The notes beneath the pieces are model-generated. The model was not told the DNA's origin and searched no databases. It saw only the letters and a program-made list of their open reading frames with translations. Position numbers and translations under genes: made by a program. DNA of 64,000 bases from Misgurnus anguillicaudatus (Eukaryota; Chordata; Actinopteri; Cypriniformes; Cobitidae): the NCBI RefSeq assembly GCF_027580225.2, contig NC_073355.2, positions 19,258,001 to 19,322,000 on the forward strand, in the 5' to 3' direction. How positions within the stretch are numbered: the first letter of the stretch is position 1; each line of letters opens with the position of its first letter. Below are positions 43,669 through 53,629 of the stretch, in pieces.

Positions 43669-43834
43669 TACAGTGCGCAATATAACACCTGTTCATGTTT
43701 CACATGTAAAAAACACGGTATTTTCCACACAATTTACTTATCTGTATAGCGCTGTTTTCACTGTCCTCAAAATGGGCTGATGTCTTTCTTGTTCTATGAA
43801 GTCCATCCTTCAGAAATACGTATTGAGTTCTGAT

Positions 43835-44050
43835 CAGTGTTGTAGTCGAGTCACCAACTGTCGAGTCCGAGTCGAGTCTCGAGTCCCAGTGGTCAAGTCC
43901 GAGTCCAAGTCCGAGTCCGAGTTGAGTCCAAGTCGAGTCAACATTACCAGAGTTCGAGTCCGAGTCGAGTCTCAAGTCCCCAGTGTTCGAGTCCGAGTCG
44001 AGTCTCGAGTCCTGTATTCGAGTCTGAGAGTGCCTACATGTCTCCACTCT
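43835..44050. repeat. GAGTC minisatellite inside an insertion
   Basis: After CAGTGTTGTAGTCGAG come about 25 imperfect copies of a GAGTC-type unit (GAGTCCGAGTCGAGTCTC), in groups separated by short spacers. It begins exactly where family F homology stops. Its CAGTGTTGTAGTC start resembles a hAT end, but no matching right end was found. The following 400 bases to 44462 (including CGCGCCCGGGCGCAG) are also foreign to the MITE. Confidence 0.8.
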
Positions 44051-44560
44051 GGGACCTTCAAAAAACTGATAAAATGTATTAAAGAGGTTCTACATTAAAC
44101 AAAAATGACATCACTGTCACGATTGCAAAGGGAGTTTATTTACTGATTTGACATATACACTTTGCAACACACTTTGCAACTTTGACTAGTGTGATCGCTC
44201 TGTTTCGCGCCCGGGCGCAGATTGGTTAATCGCGCTGCGGCCGGGTTGCAGAGGTGGGCCTCTGAATAAAAAACACAGACTTATCATTACGGTGGGTTCC
44301 AGTGTTAAGAGAGAGCTTTACTTCCTGCTTTCTTCAAAACAATCGCATCTTAATGACGAAAGCGCGCCCGGACTCGGATCGATAAAAAGCACACCTGGGG
44401 GAGTAAGGAGGGGTGACAATCGCGCTGGGGCATGGTTTGGTTTGGGTAATGTGAGTGCGCCCTTAGTCAAAAAACTGTTCTAGTGACGTCATTAAAGCAA
44501 GAAGTAGAGGGCTGTAGTCCAAACCGGCCGTTTTCTGTTGGCTTTGAAAGGCGAATTTTG

Positions 44561-44895
44561 CACTTCCTTCCTCCACCATCGTTTTGCAGCAATGGCTTCT
44601 GGGGCGTAAAACGATTTTGGCGCGCAAGTCTGCACTCGATGCATCCTTGATATCAAGAACACATCCGGGTATTTTTATGCATCCTCTGTACTTGCGTTCC
44701 TGAGAATTGAAATTGAACTTCAACGGTTAATGATGATGTAGAGCGTGAACATAAGGACGCAAGATTGCTGAAGAATGCATATTGAGAAACAGCCGATGTG
44801 TGTATGTGTACTTTAAAGTGATGTCACGTTGTATGATGTAACAGACAACTGGTTGCCGGTACGGTGTCATGCACATTGTGCAGAATTACTAAACA
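44561..44895. other. Repeat-like, unassigned sequence
   Basis: It begins where the MITE homology ends. It contains TATCAAGAACACATCCGGGT and ends near CATATTGAGAAACAGCC, which resembles the end of the element at 60618-60976, so it may be part of such an element. No gene. Confidence 0.35.
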
Positions 44896-45615
44896 GGGGT
44901 GCGTTTCCCGAAAGCATCATTAGCCAACTACTGTCGTAAGTTTCGTCGTTACTGACAAAGTTCAACGATTCGGTGTTTCCCGAAACCATAGTTCAAAGGA
45001 ACATTCGCAAGCTGCATCGCAAACTTGTGTGGTTTGAACGACAGCACTTCACCTGTCGTAAGAAGCATCGTTCCTTGTTATTATCATATGTAGACTTACG
45101 TTGATCATGCTTTTGAACAAATTAGCAAAAAACATGTACAGTCTATATACATCATTCAAAATATATAAAACATTTATTTTACGTCTTTAAGTTTGTAAAC
45201 AGGATCAAAGCGCTGCATTTGAAAACTGTGCATGTGCACAGTCATACGAGCTTTAAAGCCCTGGGGAATCCCTGGGAGGAGTGACGTAAGAGGGAACTTG
45301 CGCATGAATTGAATATTTTAAAAATTAACAACAGATAACTAAATCACGATAACAAAATCAGTCTCCCAATGCAATAAATGTTATATACAGCAATAATCTT
45401 ACATTAAATCGCTTTGCACAGATTAATTAGTACTTCACCTCCCATGTGACATCATCAACTGTGTTGTTAAACCAACATGGTTCAAACGGCAAGTGTGCCA
45501 CAAAGTTACTATGCTTTCGGGAAACAGTCGTGACAAGGTAGTTTGTTTCTCCAACTATGCATCGTACTATGTTTGTTCAGCAGCGAGTTACTTCGTTGTT
45601 TGGGAAACGCACCCC
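44896..45615. mobile_element. Element with GGGTGCGTTTCCC termini
   Basis: GGGGTGCGTTTCCCGAAAGC and (reverse) GGGGTGCGTTTCCCAAACAA are inverted ends, with CAG-type flanks on both sides suggesting a 3-base duplication, as in PIF/Harbinger. Near each end, GCATCATTAGCC and GCATCGTACTATG-like phrases echo one another. No coding capacity. Confidence 0.75.
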
Positions 45616-46430
45616 AGGCTTTAGTTTCCTTAAAATTTGAAGGGTTTGTGTATAAATTGTGGTTGCCACTCTTGTTAGTAACTAAAATGTTTGTAAACAT
45701 TACTGAATTTAGTACTCTAATTTCTCTTTTACACCAATATCAGTATGTTAGAGCGTTCACGCTGCATGCTGAAGCAGCACGGCGATGTTAATCGATATAA
45801 TGGGTTGACACACAATTTAAAGCAATTTCACTGCGACATCATTTAAGTGTACTCTAGTTTGTTAAATGTTAATGTATGGGGTGATTAAGTTAGACAATAT
45901 TTAAAAAGTATGAGTTAAGCTGAAGATCATTACTGGGATCATCACTCAATGCAAAACATTTATAAATATTAGTGATGAACTTCAGTATTAAGAACACTTC
46001 AAGCAGGTTGCATAACAGCGGTGTTTAATGCATACTGATATGTGATTTATGTATATAGGGAAATTCATACTGAGAGTATCTACAGTAGGAAAATGACTTG
46101 CCCTGCTGTTTCACTGTAGCTCCCAGTTACAACATAACCCAGATTAACAGAAGATTTGCTAACTGTTAAGATTGTGAATATTTAATCCGCTACTGTCTGT
46201 TGTGATTTTGATTGACATTTACAATGTAATTAGCATGTCAACATAACAGTTGATTACATGGTGAGCGCCGACAATTATTGCATTCAAAGCGTCTGGGCAT
46301 ATCGCTCTTTTAAAGGAATAATTGCTAGACACTTCAAATATTATTAAATGATTTATTTTCAGTGGAAAGAATATAGCGGAACAGAAAAGCAAACATGTTT
46401 TTTTCAGCAGGTTTGATGTGTTCATCTCTG
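45616..46430. other. Unique-looking non-coding DNA
   Basis: No gene or repeat was recognised. Confidence 0.5.
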
Positions 46431-46449
46431 CAGAGGTGGACAGTACTTT

Positions 46450-46575
46450 AAGGGATAGTTCACCCAAAAATGAAAATTCTGTCATCATTATTTACTCACT
46501 GTCATGTTGTTACAATCCTGTATAAATGTCTTTGATCTGATGAACACAAAGAAAGATATTTTGAGAAAACGTTCG
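46450..46575 (+). mobile_element. Dispersed repeat fragment, nested
   Basis: GGGATAGTTCACCCAAAAAT and GAAAATTCTGTCATCATTAT are the start of a very common fish repeat. It is cut off at about 46575, after GAAAGATATTTTGAGAAAAC. Confidence 0.7.
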
Positions 46576-46739
46576 TGGACCTCATTTACTTCCTTACTTT
46601 TCTGTACTTTTCTCTTGGAAAAACGTTTACTTCACTACATTCTAAAGCGTAGATTCATACTGTTTAATGGGTTAATTAAAGGATTAATTAACGACGGGCC
46701 GTTTAATTATTCGAAAAAATAATGTGGTAATGCCGCGGG

Positions 46740-47561
46740 TAGGACTGTGAATCTGGCAGTATATATACACCGCAGTGGTAATGCAGAAATTCATTGTGGT
46801 AGTGCAGTGTCTGTGTGGGCGGTCATGTGCGTATGTGCACGCGTGCATTGATGCATATAGGCTTATATATAATGCATACATATATTTGAAAAAATGTAAA
46901 CGAGGATCAGATATATATACGTTTTTTAACAAACGTATGTGGTTTCTTTTTTGCCGGTCAAGCAATGCTTGGGTTACTTAGCAAAGACAGATGCTCTGGA
47001 GCGCCCACGTGCTTTGAAAAGGAGGAAAGCGGCACGGTCACGTTTTCCACTTGGTTTTAGACGCGAAATGTAAAGCAAATGCGCATATGTGCTTGGCTAT
47101 TTTGGTGGGTGCTCGAACTTAGCCTCGGAGCACCCACGGTATTGGAACCTTTTGCGTGCTGTAACACTTCCATCCGTAAAACAACACTTGGTTCAAGTGA
47201 GAATATTTTGGGGGTTATAATGTTTCCAACCACGCTGAAAACACATTCTGATGGTGTACTGGTAGCACAGATTGATACTTTTTCGCAACCTTGAGTGACC
47301 AAGAGAGAATATCTTGCCTCACTGTTCCGCCCCCAAGCAGCGGGTCATCATCAATGATATGAGTTGCTTCCCCTTGCAAATAGCGTACTAACTCTGCCGC
47401 CCGTTTGCATTCACACAAACTTAATCTCGCTGTGGAGATTGTAATTTATATGTTTCATTTTTTGAAGTCCACACTTCTCCACAGCGGGTACCACTTCACC
47501 ACCGCGGGTTGAAGTTCACCACCGCTGTTGTGCGGTGTTTATTACAAACGTCACAGCCCTA
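46740..47561 (-). mobile_element. hAT element with transposase remnant
   Basis: Ends TAGGACTGTGAATCTGGCAG and (reverse) TAGGGCTGTGACGTTTGTAA are imperfect inverted repeats. GCCGCGGG and GTCGCGAA outside match at 5 of 8 positions, and all three differences are transitions. The sister copy at 24726-24998 gives the uninterrupted sequence. A minus-strand hAT dimerisation domain remnant lies at 47180-47415. Confidence 0.82.
47180..47415 (-). pseudogene. hAT transposase dimerisation domain, broken
   Basis: On the minus strand one frame carries the approach to the domain (AELVRYLQGEA, then LKVAKKYQSV) and a second frame carries SICATSTPSECVFSVVGNI. The latter matches the hallmark hATC motif in which A-T-S-x-P-S-E-R-x-F-S precedes A-G. 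The frame change falls just after the AKKY motif. The arginine usually found in S-E-R is cysteine here. Later sequence lacks the usual leucine-rich end. It is the C-terminal end only and cannot be functional. Confidence 0.82.
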
Positions 47562-47767
47562 GTCGCGAATGAGTATAATTTTCAAATAATTCAGTGGAGT
47601 CAATTATTTCGCTTATACCATGGTTACAAATTGGTTATTTTAAGACATATGACATATTTAGGTTCATATTTAGGTTTGCGTTTTATATAAAAAATAATCA
47701 ACACCTGTATAACATTTCTCAACCAATGAGAATAAAGCATTTAACAGGCCTGTGGTATACTTCTTAA

Positions 47768-47994
47768 TAGACGGTTTCAGCAGTAACAACATAAACAAAC
47801 GTCTTTCGTGGTCATCACGTAACTTCCGGTAAACTCCGCTAAGAATTTAATAACAACAAAGTCATTTTAAAGTAGTTTATTTATGTAACAAGCAAAATAA
47901 ACAACACATAGATTACCTAGGAAACAAAAACATTTGTTATTTTCCAAATTAAGCGCATTCGCGCGATCGCACATGCGCCTGATGAAACCATCTA
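47768..47994 (+). mobile_element. TA-target MITE (TAGACG family), copy 2
   Basis: TAGACGGTTTCAGCAGTAAC and (reverse) TAGATGGTTTCATCAGGCGC match the ends of 19662-19945, and the interior matches except for a missing purine-rich block. It lies immediately after the hairpin repeat, inside the 46431-48264 host. The right flank is TA; the left flank has decayed. Confidence 0.85.
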
Positions 47995-48264
47995 TATTGA
48001 ATATTACATTTTATGTAATACCTAATTGCATGAAAATTGTATTCTTTTGTACTTTTACTCAAGTAAAGGTACTTTTTACTTAAGTGAAAAGTTTAATGTA
48101 CCTAAATATTAAATGTAAAATACATACTTATGTGTAAAGTAAAAAGTACTGTATGATATTATGCTTTAAAATAAATTACAAAGAAAAACACTGATAAAAT
48201 AAATAAATACTTGAAAAATGTACTTAAGTAGAAAGTAAAACTACTTCACTACTCTCCACCTCTG

Positions 48265-48782
48265 CTCAACAGTAAGCCCAGAAAACATATTATGCATGAA
48301 TTCTCAGTAGGTGCGGCCTATTCTAAAGGGGTCATCTTTATATGCTGTTCCTGTAAAGGGTCGGTCCCTTTAAATTACCAGGGGGAGTATGAATCACAAA
48401 TAAATCATAAATAGAGCATATATATAGAAAAGATTTTTCACAGCATTGTTCCTTTAGCCTGAAGACAAGAAAATTCAGCGCTTATATTTTTAGATGTAAA
48501 ACTTTATATTGAACACCTGAGACAAACTTGAAGTTAATTTTTATTTCAACACATTAAAGAAATATAATCAAGTACACAAATATGGACGGTACAGTATATG
48601 CATTTTTAGCTGTTTGTGAAGCGCTTTTTAACATGTTGGTCCCCAAGCAATGGACATTCACCTAGGTGTTATCATATAGATATTGTACATTAAGTTTGAA
48701 GAAAAAGTATTATAAAACCTTAAAAAGTTTATTTTATTTTTTTTATGGAGAAGCTTGCTTTAAAGTGTACGTGTGAAGAGTG
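48265..48782. other. Non-coding DNA, nothing firm
   Basis: Short repeat-like phrases such as TAAAGGGGTCATC (48326) are present, but no element could be bounded and no gene was seen. Confidence 0.4.
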
Positions 48783-48914
48783 CTCTGTATAGCTCAGTGG
48801 AAGAGCAATGCGCTAGCAGCACAAAAGGTCATGGGTTTGAACTCAGGGAACACGTGTGTATAAAAATGTATACCTTGTAATGCACTGTAAGTCAATCTGG
48901 TTTGCCAAATGCAT
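48783..48914 (+). mobile_element. tRNA-derived SINE
   Basis: TATAGCTCAGTGGAAGAGCA fits an RNA polymerase III A box and GGTCATGGGTTTGAACTC a B box, about 30 bases apart as in tRNA genes. A short body follows, then the tail GTATACCTTGTAATGCACTG and TGCCAAATGCATAA. The tRNA-like part does not close into a proper acceptor stem, so it is a SINE and not a tRNA gene. A decayed relative lies at 25056-25189. Confidence 0.85.
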
Positions 48915-50129
48915 AAGAAGTGATGGGGCTGAGGTCAAACGTATAGAACATGGTGGTGTCTCTAACAGTGTTTATTTATTACAGCTGACTTGCAGAAATG
49001 CTGTTGATGATGTTTTTGCTCTATATCATCAGCATGCTCTAGTTTACATAGTGTTCAAAATCTTTTCGCCTTGTATTTGGTTTGTGACAGAGGAATAAAT
49101 CTTGCTTGTCATCTCACCTTTTTCCAAACCATGTTCTTCCAGACGGTATGTGACAGCGCAAACACAATGTGATTAAAAGCAAATTTTGAATAAAGGACAG
49201 ATCTGAGGTAGCGTGTTGCATTTTAATACTAAATCGTCTATATTTAATAGATTCATGATTTGGATGTCATACATTTTCTTGATTTAAACATATCCTTCCT
49301 TTCTGAAAATAATAATAATTTGAACTTTGACAGAATAATTTCTGCCTAAGACTTCACTCTTTGAAACTTAAAAGAATAGCCACTAGATTCAAGGGTCCCA
49401 TTAGAATACCTTTTTTTCCCGATTGTTTCTGTGGAAGCCCTTTGAGCTCAAATTGACAAAAAGGAAGAAAAGGTATTAAATATTCATGGGCTAAGACTCA
49501 TTAAACGTATCTGAAGTGTCAGTCAAAAGCAGGTCTATTTCTGGGATAAGAGCAATCTCTGCTATTTGTTTCCCTGGGCCTGTCTCTCATAGCTTCCAGA
49601 ACTACCACTGGCACATTTCTCCGCTTTTGATGTCGGGAAACAGTCACACAACTTTTCTCAGCTTTCGTGTGGACTTGTCAGATTCATGAGCGTTGAAGGC
49701 TTGAGGAAGTTCACAAAGACCTCACATCTTGTGGTTGCAGCTGACATAGAGAAAAGGAATTTCGCATGAATCTTCAGCTTCTCTTCATTCTTCTCCTTAT
49801 AGGTGTGGAGCTGCTGAGAAGCTTGACAGACTCAGGCTGCAGTTCTTTATATGCCTCCTTTTCACCTAAATGGTTTTGGTAGTTGTGTCTGAGCCAGTGC
49901 TGACTGCTTAATCACATACTGTAACCCACTCACAAACAAACAGACCACATCTGATTACCAACCTGCTTCTTTGGATGCATTTAAGTATATAAGATATTCA
50001 GAGTAATCTATTCATACATCTCCATCCATCCGTTTTCTGATCTTGCATATCCTATGGGCCAGGGGAGGGCAGGGTTCTATCCCAGCATCATAGGACACAA
50101 TTACATCACTTTCAACCCAAAACAGTAAA
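48915..50129. other. Unique-looking non-coding DNA
   Basis: No gene or repeat was recognised. A good pyrimidine tract ending CTTATAG at 49801 is not followed by a convincing exon. Confidence 0.45.
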
Positions 50130-50300
50130 CTTTTTATATGTTTTTTGGGCCATTTTGCCTTTATTGATAGACAGTAAGTAATTGATAGACTACAGGAAAG
50201 TACATGGTGGAGAGAAGGGTATGGGATTGGCAAAAGACCTCGAGCCGGGATTCGAACTCAGGTCGCCTAGGTCGGAGCACTATCCACTACACCATTCGCT
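50130..50300 (-). mobile_element. tRNA-derived SINE, minus strand
   Basis: Read in reverse, GGTGTAGTGGATAGTGCTCC is an A-box-like segment and GAGTTCGAATCCCGG a canonical B box. They are followed by a body shared with 56096-56215 (reverse: CTTTCCTGTAGTC... TACTGTCTATCAATAAAG). The 5' end of the SINE coincides with the insertion point of the hAT element at 50302. Confidence 0.8.
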
Positions 50301-50751
50301 CTAGGGTTGGGCAATATCCCCTAAATTGGCAGTTGACGATGGTTACGTCAAAACATCGTGATGGACAATGATATCGTTAGGCAGGGGGGTATTTACATTT
50401 TTCGTTATTATTCGTTATTATATAATTATTATTTGTTAATTTACTTTATTAACTCCATTTAATAAGAGTTGTGCACTTTTTATTTTAATATATATCTTTA
50501 CATAAATACTTTTTTGTAAGTTACTTAAAAGCTTTGTTTCGAAATAATTTCGTTATTTTACTAACCCAACTAATGACTCTTTCCAATAGGTTGCGCACAT
50601 ACGGGGAAAAAGTAGCTTTATTCCACTTATGAAGAGTTGTGCACTTTTTAAAAATATCTGTTTACATAAATATTTTTTTTCTTCTATTTAAAAGCTATAA
50701 TTTATTTTACTAACCAAATGAGTCCTCCGTGCTTTCCAAAAGGTTGCACGT

Positions 50752-50889
50752 AAATATTTGTGCATTTGTGCCACCAGTACTCCGTCAGAGCGGGTTTTCA
50801 GCACCGCGGGAAGCAGCCAGCACTTCAATCCGCAGCTTATTAAAACCAGACAAAGTGAACAAGTTGGTATTTCTGGCCAGAAACATTGA
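50752..50889 (+). pseudogene. hAT transposase dimerisation domain, frameshifted
   Basis: One frame reads YLCICATSTPSERVFSTAGS, the signature of the hATC domain; after it the frame shifts and continues as LLKPDKVNKLVFLARNI, the leucine-rich end. A single frameshift thus separates two well-preserved halves. Everything N-terminal (BED zinc finger, first catalytic residues) is absent. A relic only. Compared with the minus-strand relic at 47180-47415, the S-E-R arginine is retained here. Confidence 0.88.
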
Positions 50890-51156
50890 AATTCAAACAT
50901 GGTCTGTGTATGTAAATCCCCCATTTCGGCCGGAGTGTTGTTCCAGTTTTATTGTTCTTGACGTTCGCTGAATTCTGGGTTTATATCCTAAACTGCCGCT
51001 TCAGTGCAGTAACGCCACATAGCTATGTAACAATGAGCATGATCTCCCAACACAATACAATAGGCTACTAATAATGTATTAATATGGGCTGTTTTCTTGT
51101 ACAAAATTAAATATTTTAAGTTAAATGTACAACATGTTAAAAGGCAAGATTAACAC

Positions 51157-52172
51157 TAGTGTTGGGCGATATGCCCCATTTTGAGATCGTCCTATCGTCA
51201 GCCTGTGAGATCGGCGATACACGATAGTATCGGGGGGCGGGGCAGTAGTTTACTAATTCTTTTACTTCTTAATTTTTTACTCATTATAACAAGTAACTTG
51301 ATTGGTGGACAAAAAAAGAACAAGAGCAACACCGTCATGACCGCAACCTTCTTAAAACTAATGCCATTAATGCGAGCGCGTCATTAAAACCCTAACCATG
51401 ATTACTTAATAACTGTAAAAAACATGCATCTGCGTACACACACACACACACACACGTGCCCGCACATACAAACAGTTCAATGCATTTGTTTGGTGCTGTT
51501 GCAGAAGGCTACACGTGTCAAGTAGTGGTGCTCTCAGATGTGCCTTTTTAAACACATCGGTCCAGCGGAACGCGATCACATTTAAACAGAATCATATTTT
51601 AAACACGAGGGATGGTGTTGCTACAACTCCTTGAAATCCATATCATAAACGGGATTAATACCTAGTGATCTGACTTCGGACAGAGCGCAGCTTTCTGCAC
51701 GTACGCGAGTGTGAGAGAAGCGCCAATATGCAGCGGGTCATATTTAAAAAAAAAAAGGAAAGTTTGCCTCAGCTCGCATGAAACGCATTAAACTGAACAA
51801 ATACATAAGGATTACTACTTTAGTTTATGTTTAGACTTCGGACAGAGGCGAGAGCGCGTGCACGTGAGACAGAGAGAAGCGCAGCTGCTCATGACGCGGC
51901 GCGCTGGATTTAGTGCTAGAAGGAGTTCAAGACGCGCGCATTAAGTGCAGGTAATGAATCCTCTCTCTACAAGCTCTCCGCGTAAAGTGAAGCTCACCAA
52001 CTCTCATGCGAGGAAAAGCATGCAATGTGGATGTTAATATAAAACTATGATGATGATAATAATAACAACCATTCGTCAACTATCGTCATGACTATCGCCA
52101 TGAAAGCCTACCATTGGCGATATGTCTGGAGATCGTCGATACACGATACTATCGTCTATCGGCACAACCCTA
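51157..52172. mobile_element. Non-autonomous hAT, nested, perfect 8-base duplication
   Basis: TAGTGTTGGGCGATATGCCC opens and (reverse) TAGGGTTGTGCCGATAGACG closes a 1016-base element. ATTAACAC flanks both sides (51149-51156, 52173-52180) perfectly. Subterminal CGATACACGATAGTATCG and GATACACGATACTATCGTC are mirrored. The interior holds a CA run and stretches with TTCGGACAGAG repeated twice, but no coding capacity. The perfect duplication shows it is younger than its host. Confidence 0.94.
51436..51455. repeat. Short (AC)n microsatellite
   Basis: A 20-base AC run inside the nested hAT. Confidence 0.95.
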
Positions 52173-52443
52173 ATTAACACACGTCACATTTCTGGCATAG
52201 ACTACAGTATTTAAAATAGCATATATGAATTAGTTATATTTTCAATTTATAGACACATTCCTGTAAAGATTTTAGGTGTCTCTCCATCGTGATGTCAGTC
52301 AACCATCACGATGGACGATGATATTGTCCATTGGCACAACCCTAATCGGCTCCGAACTTTTTATATGTGTTAGCTGTTCTTTTTCATGACAATGGCATTT
52401 TGGGATCCTGAAAACACAAACTTTTTTAAAAACAAGTTTTAAT

Positions 52444-52700
52444 GTGCAGTGGGTAGCACTGTTGCCTCACAGCAAGAAGGTTCCAGACCCGGCTAGGTCA
52501 GATGGCTTTTTTGCGTGGAGTTTGCATGTTCTCCATGTGTCAGCGTGGGTTTACTCCCACAGGCCAAAAACATGCAAGTTAGGTAAATTGGAAATGCCAA
52601 ATTGCTCCTCCCTAACCTGAATCAACTTGTGTGGATCAATTTGTGTATGGATTAGCCAGTTCTCGCCATGAATATAGCCAGTGATGCTGGAATGGCGTAA
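52444..52700 (+). mobile_element. DANA-like SINE (V-SINE group)
   Basis: A tRNA-like head (GTGCAGTGGGTAGCACTGTT, GCCTCACAGCAAGAAGGTT) is followed by GTGGAGTTTGCATGTTCTCC and GCGTGGGTTTACTCCC, the conserved central domain of V-SINEs. A body with CAGGCCAAAAACATGCAAGT follows. DANA is the cyprinid member of this group, which supports the taxonomic guess. The 3' end is diverged and ends near AGAAAAAAAG. Confidence 0.85.
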
Positions 52701-52817
52701 AGAAAAAAAGAGCAACCCAGCAAGCAATTTTGTGTTTAAAAGACATCTTATATTTGTTGAAACACAGCCCTGATTTCTAGGCTAAAACACTGCTAAATTT
52801 GAGCTGTCCGTAAAAAG

Positions 52818-53242
52818 TTAACTCTTTTCCCGCCATTGACGAGTTATCTCGTCAATTAAGAGAAAACATTTCCTGCCAATTACGCTTTCGTGACGAGTTT
52901 TCACAGTAATCTGTAATTACGCTATTATCTACTAGATGGCGCTCTTACCACATTTGAATCTGATCTCTAACAAAATTCCATTACAAAAATGCAATTATTT
53001 CAAATTTCTGCTAATTTTTTTTATATTTTTTAAAGAAACCCACTCATATTTAAGAGGTTATAAAAAGAGAACAAATGTTTTTTCCCCGTTTTGTTTGTTT
53101 GAAAGCAGAGGCTCTGTTCTTTCATTTGATATATTTGTATGTTTATATATTTATAGAAGAAAATGTTGTGAAACTTTTGTAAAAATCACAAAAAATGCTT
53201 GCAGGCAACTTTTTAAAAAAAGGCTGGCAGGGAATGAGTTAA
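52818..53242 (+). mobile_element. TTAA MITE family D, copy 1
   Basis: TTAACTCTTTTCCCGCCATT and (reverse) TTAACTCATTCCCTGCCAGC are inverted ends with TTAA on both sides, 425 bases. It contains TAGATGGCGCTCTTACCACA and CATTTGATATATTTGTATGT, shared with 58210-58631. No coding capacity; a 107-codon frame inside has no motif. Confidence 0.93.
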
Positions 53243-53620
53243 TAGACCTCTTACCATAGCTCAAAAATAAAATAAATAAATGAAACCAAAAACCATATAA
53301 TCACTGTTGACTTTGCTTAAATGCTGGAATATCATAATCTCACAAGTTATTTTGGCAAAAATGACATGTACTAAATTCAAGTCTTTTTTGGCTAGTAGAA
53401 GTGGGTTACTCATAGTCGGACCATATCTGGTCTATAGCTAACCTAGACAGTCAAATGAGGGGTATTGATTGCTGGGAAGTGTTTAAAAATGACAATATTA
53501 TCGTTTTCCTTATAACTACAAAAACAGAAATCTGTGAAAACAGTAATGTCATGCACATGCATATTATGCGTTCAGCGGCAGGTTGCATATTGTGCTAATC
53601 TTCTTACTATTTGGCTTTAA
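53243..53620. other. Unique-looking non-coding DNA
   Basis: No gene or repeat was recognised. Confidence 0.45.
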
Positions 53621-53629
53621 TTACACCAA

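Larger units (their letters stand above)
43169..44560 (-). mobile_element. TTAA MITE family F, reverse copy split twice
   Basis: Three pieces match the reverse of 21207-21734: 43169-43209 (GCTTTGATTGTGTTTACAG), 43669-43834 (TTCATGTTTCACATGTAAAA, TATCTGTATAGCGCTGTTTT) and about 44463-44560 (TGACGTCATTAAAGCA, AAACCGGCCGTTTTCTGTTG). A solo LTR and a second insert separate them. The far end of the MITE is missing. Confidence 0.85.
46680..47760 (+). mobile_element. Hairpin-bearing interspersed repeat, copy 2, split by a hAT
   Basis: The left part (GGATTAATTAACGACGGGCC, AATAATGTGGTAATGC) and the right part (TATAATTTTCAAATAATTCA, GGAGTCAATTATTTCGCTTA, GGCCTGTGGTATA) match 24726-24998. The 822-base hAT at 46740-47561 separates them. 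Confidence 0.82.
46431..48264. mobile_element. hAT-like element hosting a five-part nest
   Basis: CAGAGGTGGACAGTACTT opens and (reverse) CAGAGGTGGAGAGTAGTGAA closes a 1.8 kb region. TCATCTCT and TCAACAGT outside, allowing one extra terminal base, match at 5 of 8 positions. Host sequence near the right end (TACTCAAGTAAAGGTACTTT, TTTACTTAAGTGAAAAG) is typical of a fish hAT-like MITE. Inside are a dispersed-repeat fragment, a hairpin repeat split by a hAT, and a TA-target MITE. Confidence 0.7.
50302..52344. mobile_element. hAT element containing a second hAT
   Basis: TAGGGTTGGGCAATATCCCC opens and (reverse) TAGGGTTGTGCCAATGGACA closes the element. ATTCGCTC (50294-50301) and ATCGGCTC (52345-52352) match at 6 of 8 positions, an aged 8-base duplication. 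Subterminal sequence includes CATCGTGATGGACAATGATA, mirrored on the right. A broken hAT dimerisation domain lies at 50752-50889, and a younger hAT fills 51157-52172. Confidence 0.88.

Noticed and set aside
43366..43696. Overlapping minus-strand frames of 85-104 codons
   Set aside because: They lie in the solo LTR and cross its border; LTRs are non-coding and no family motif is present.
43835..44050. CRISPR-like array of GAGTC units
   Set aside because: The repeats are short, imperfect and mostly contiguous without uniform unique spacers, and the genome is eukaryotic.
48783..48914. Functional tRNA gene
   Set aside because: A and B boxes are present, but the acceptor and anticodon arms do not fold and a SINE body and tail follow.
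49790..49880. Exon after the pyrimidine tract ending CTTATAG
   Set aside because: Two frames close within 25 codons and no donor follows; likely a chance tract.
50240..50300. Minus-strand tRNA gene
   Set aside because: The B box is good but the sequence continues into a SINE body shared with 56096-56215.
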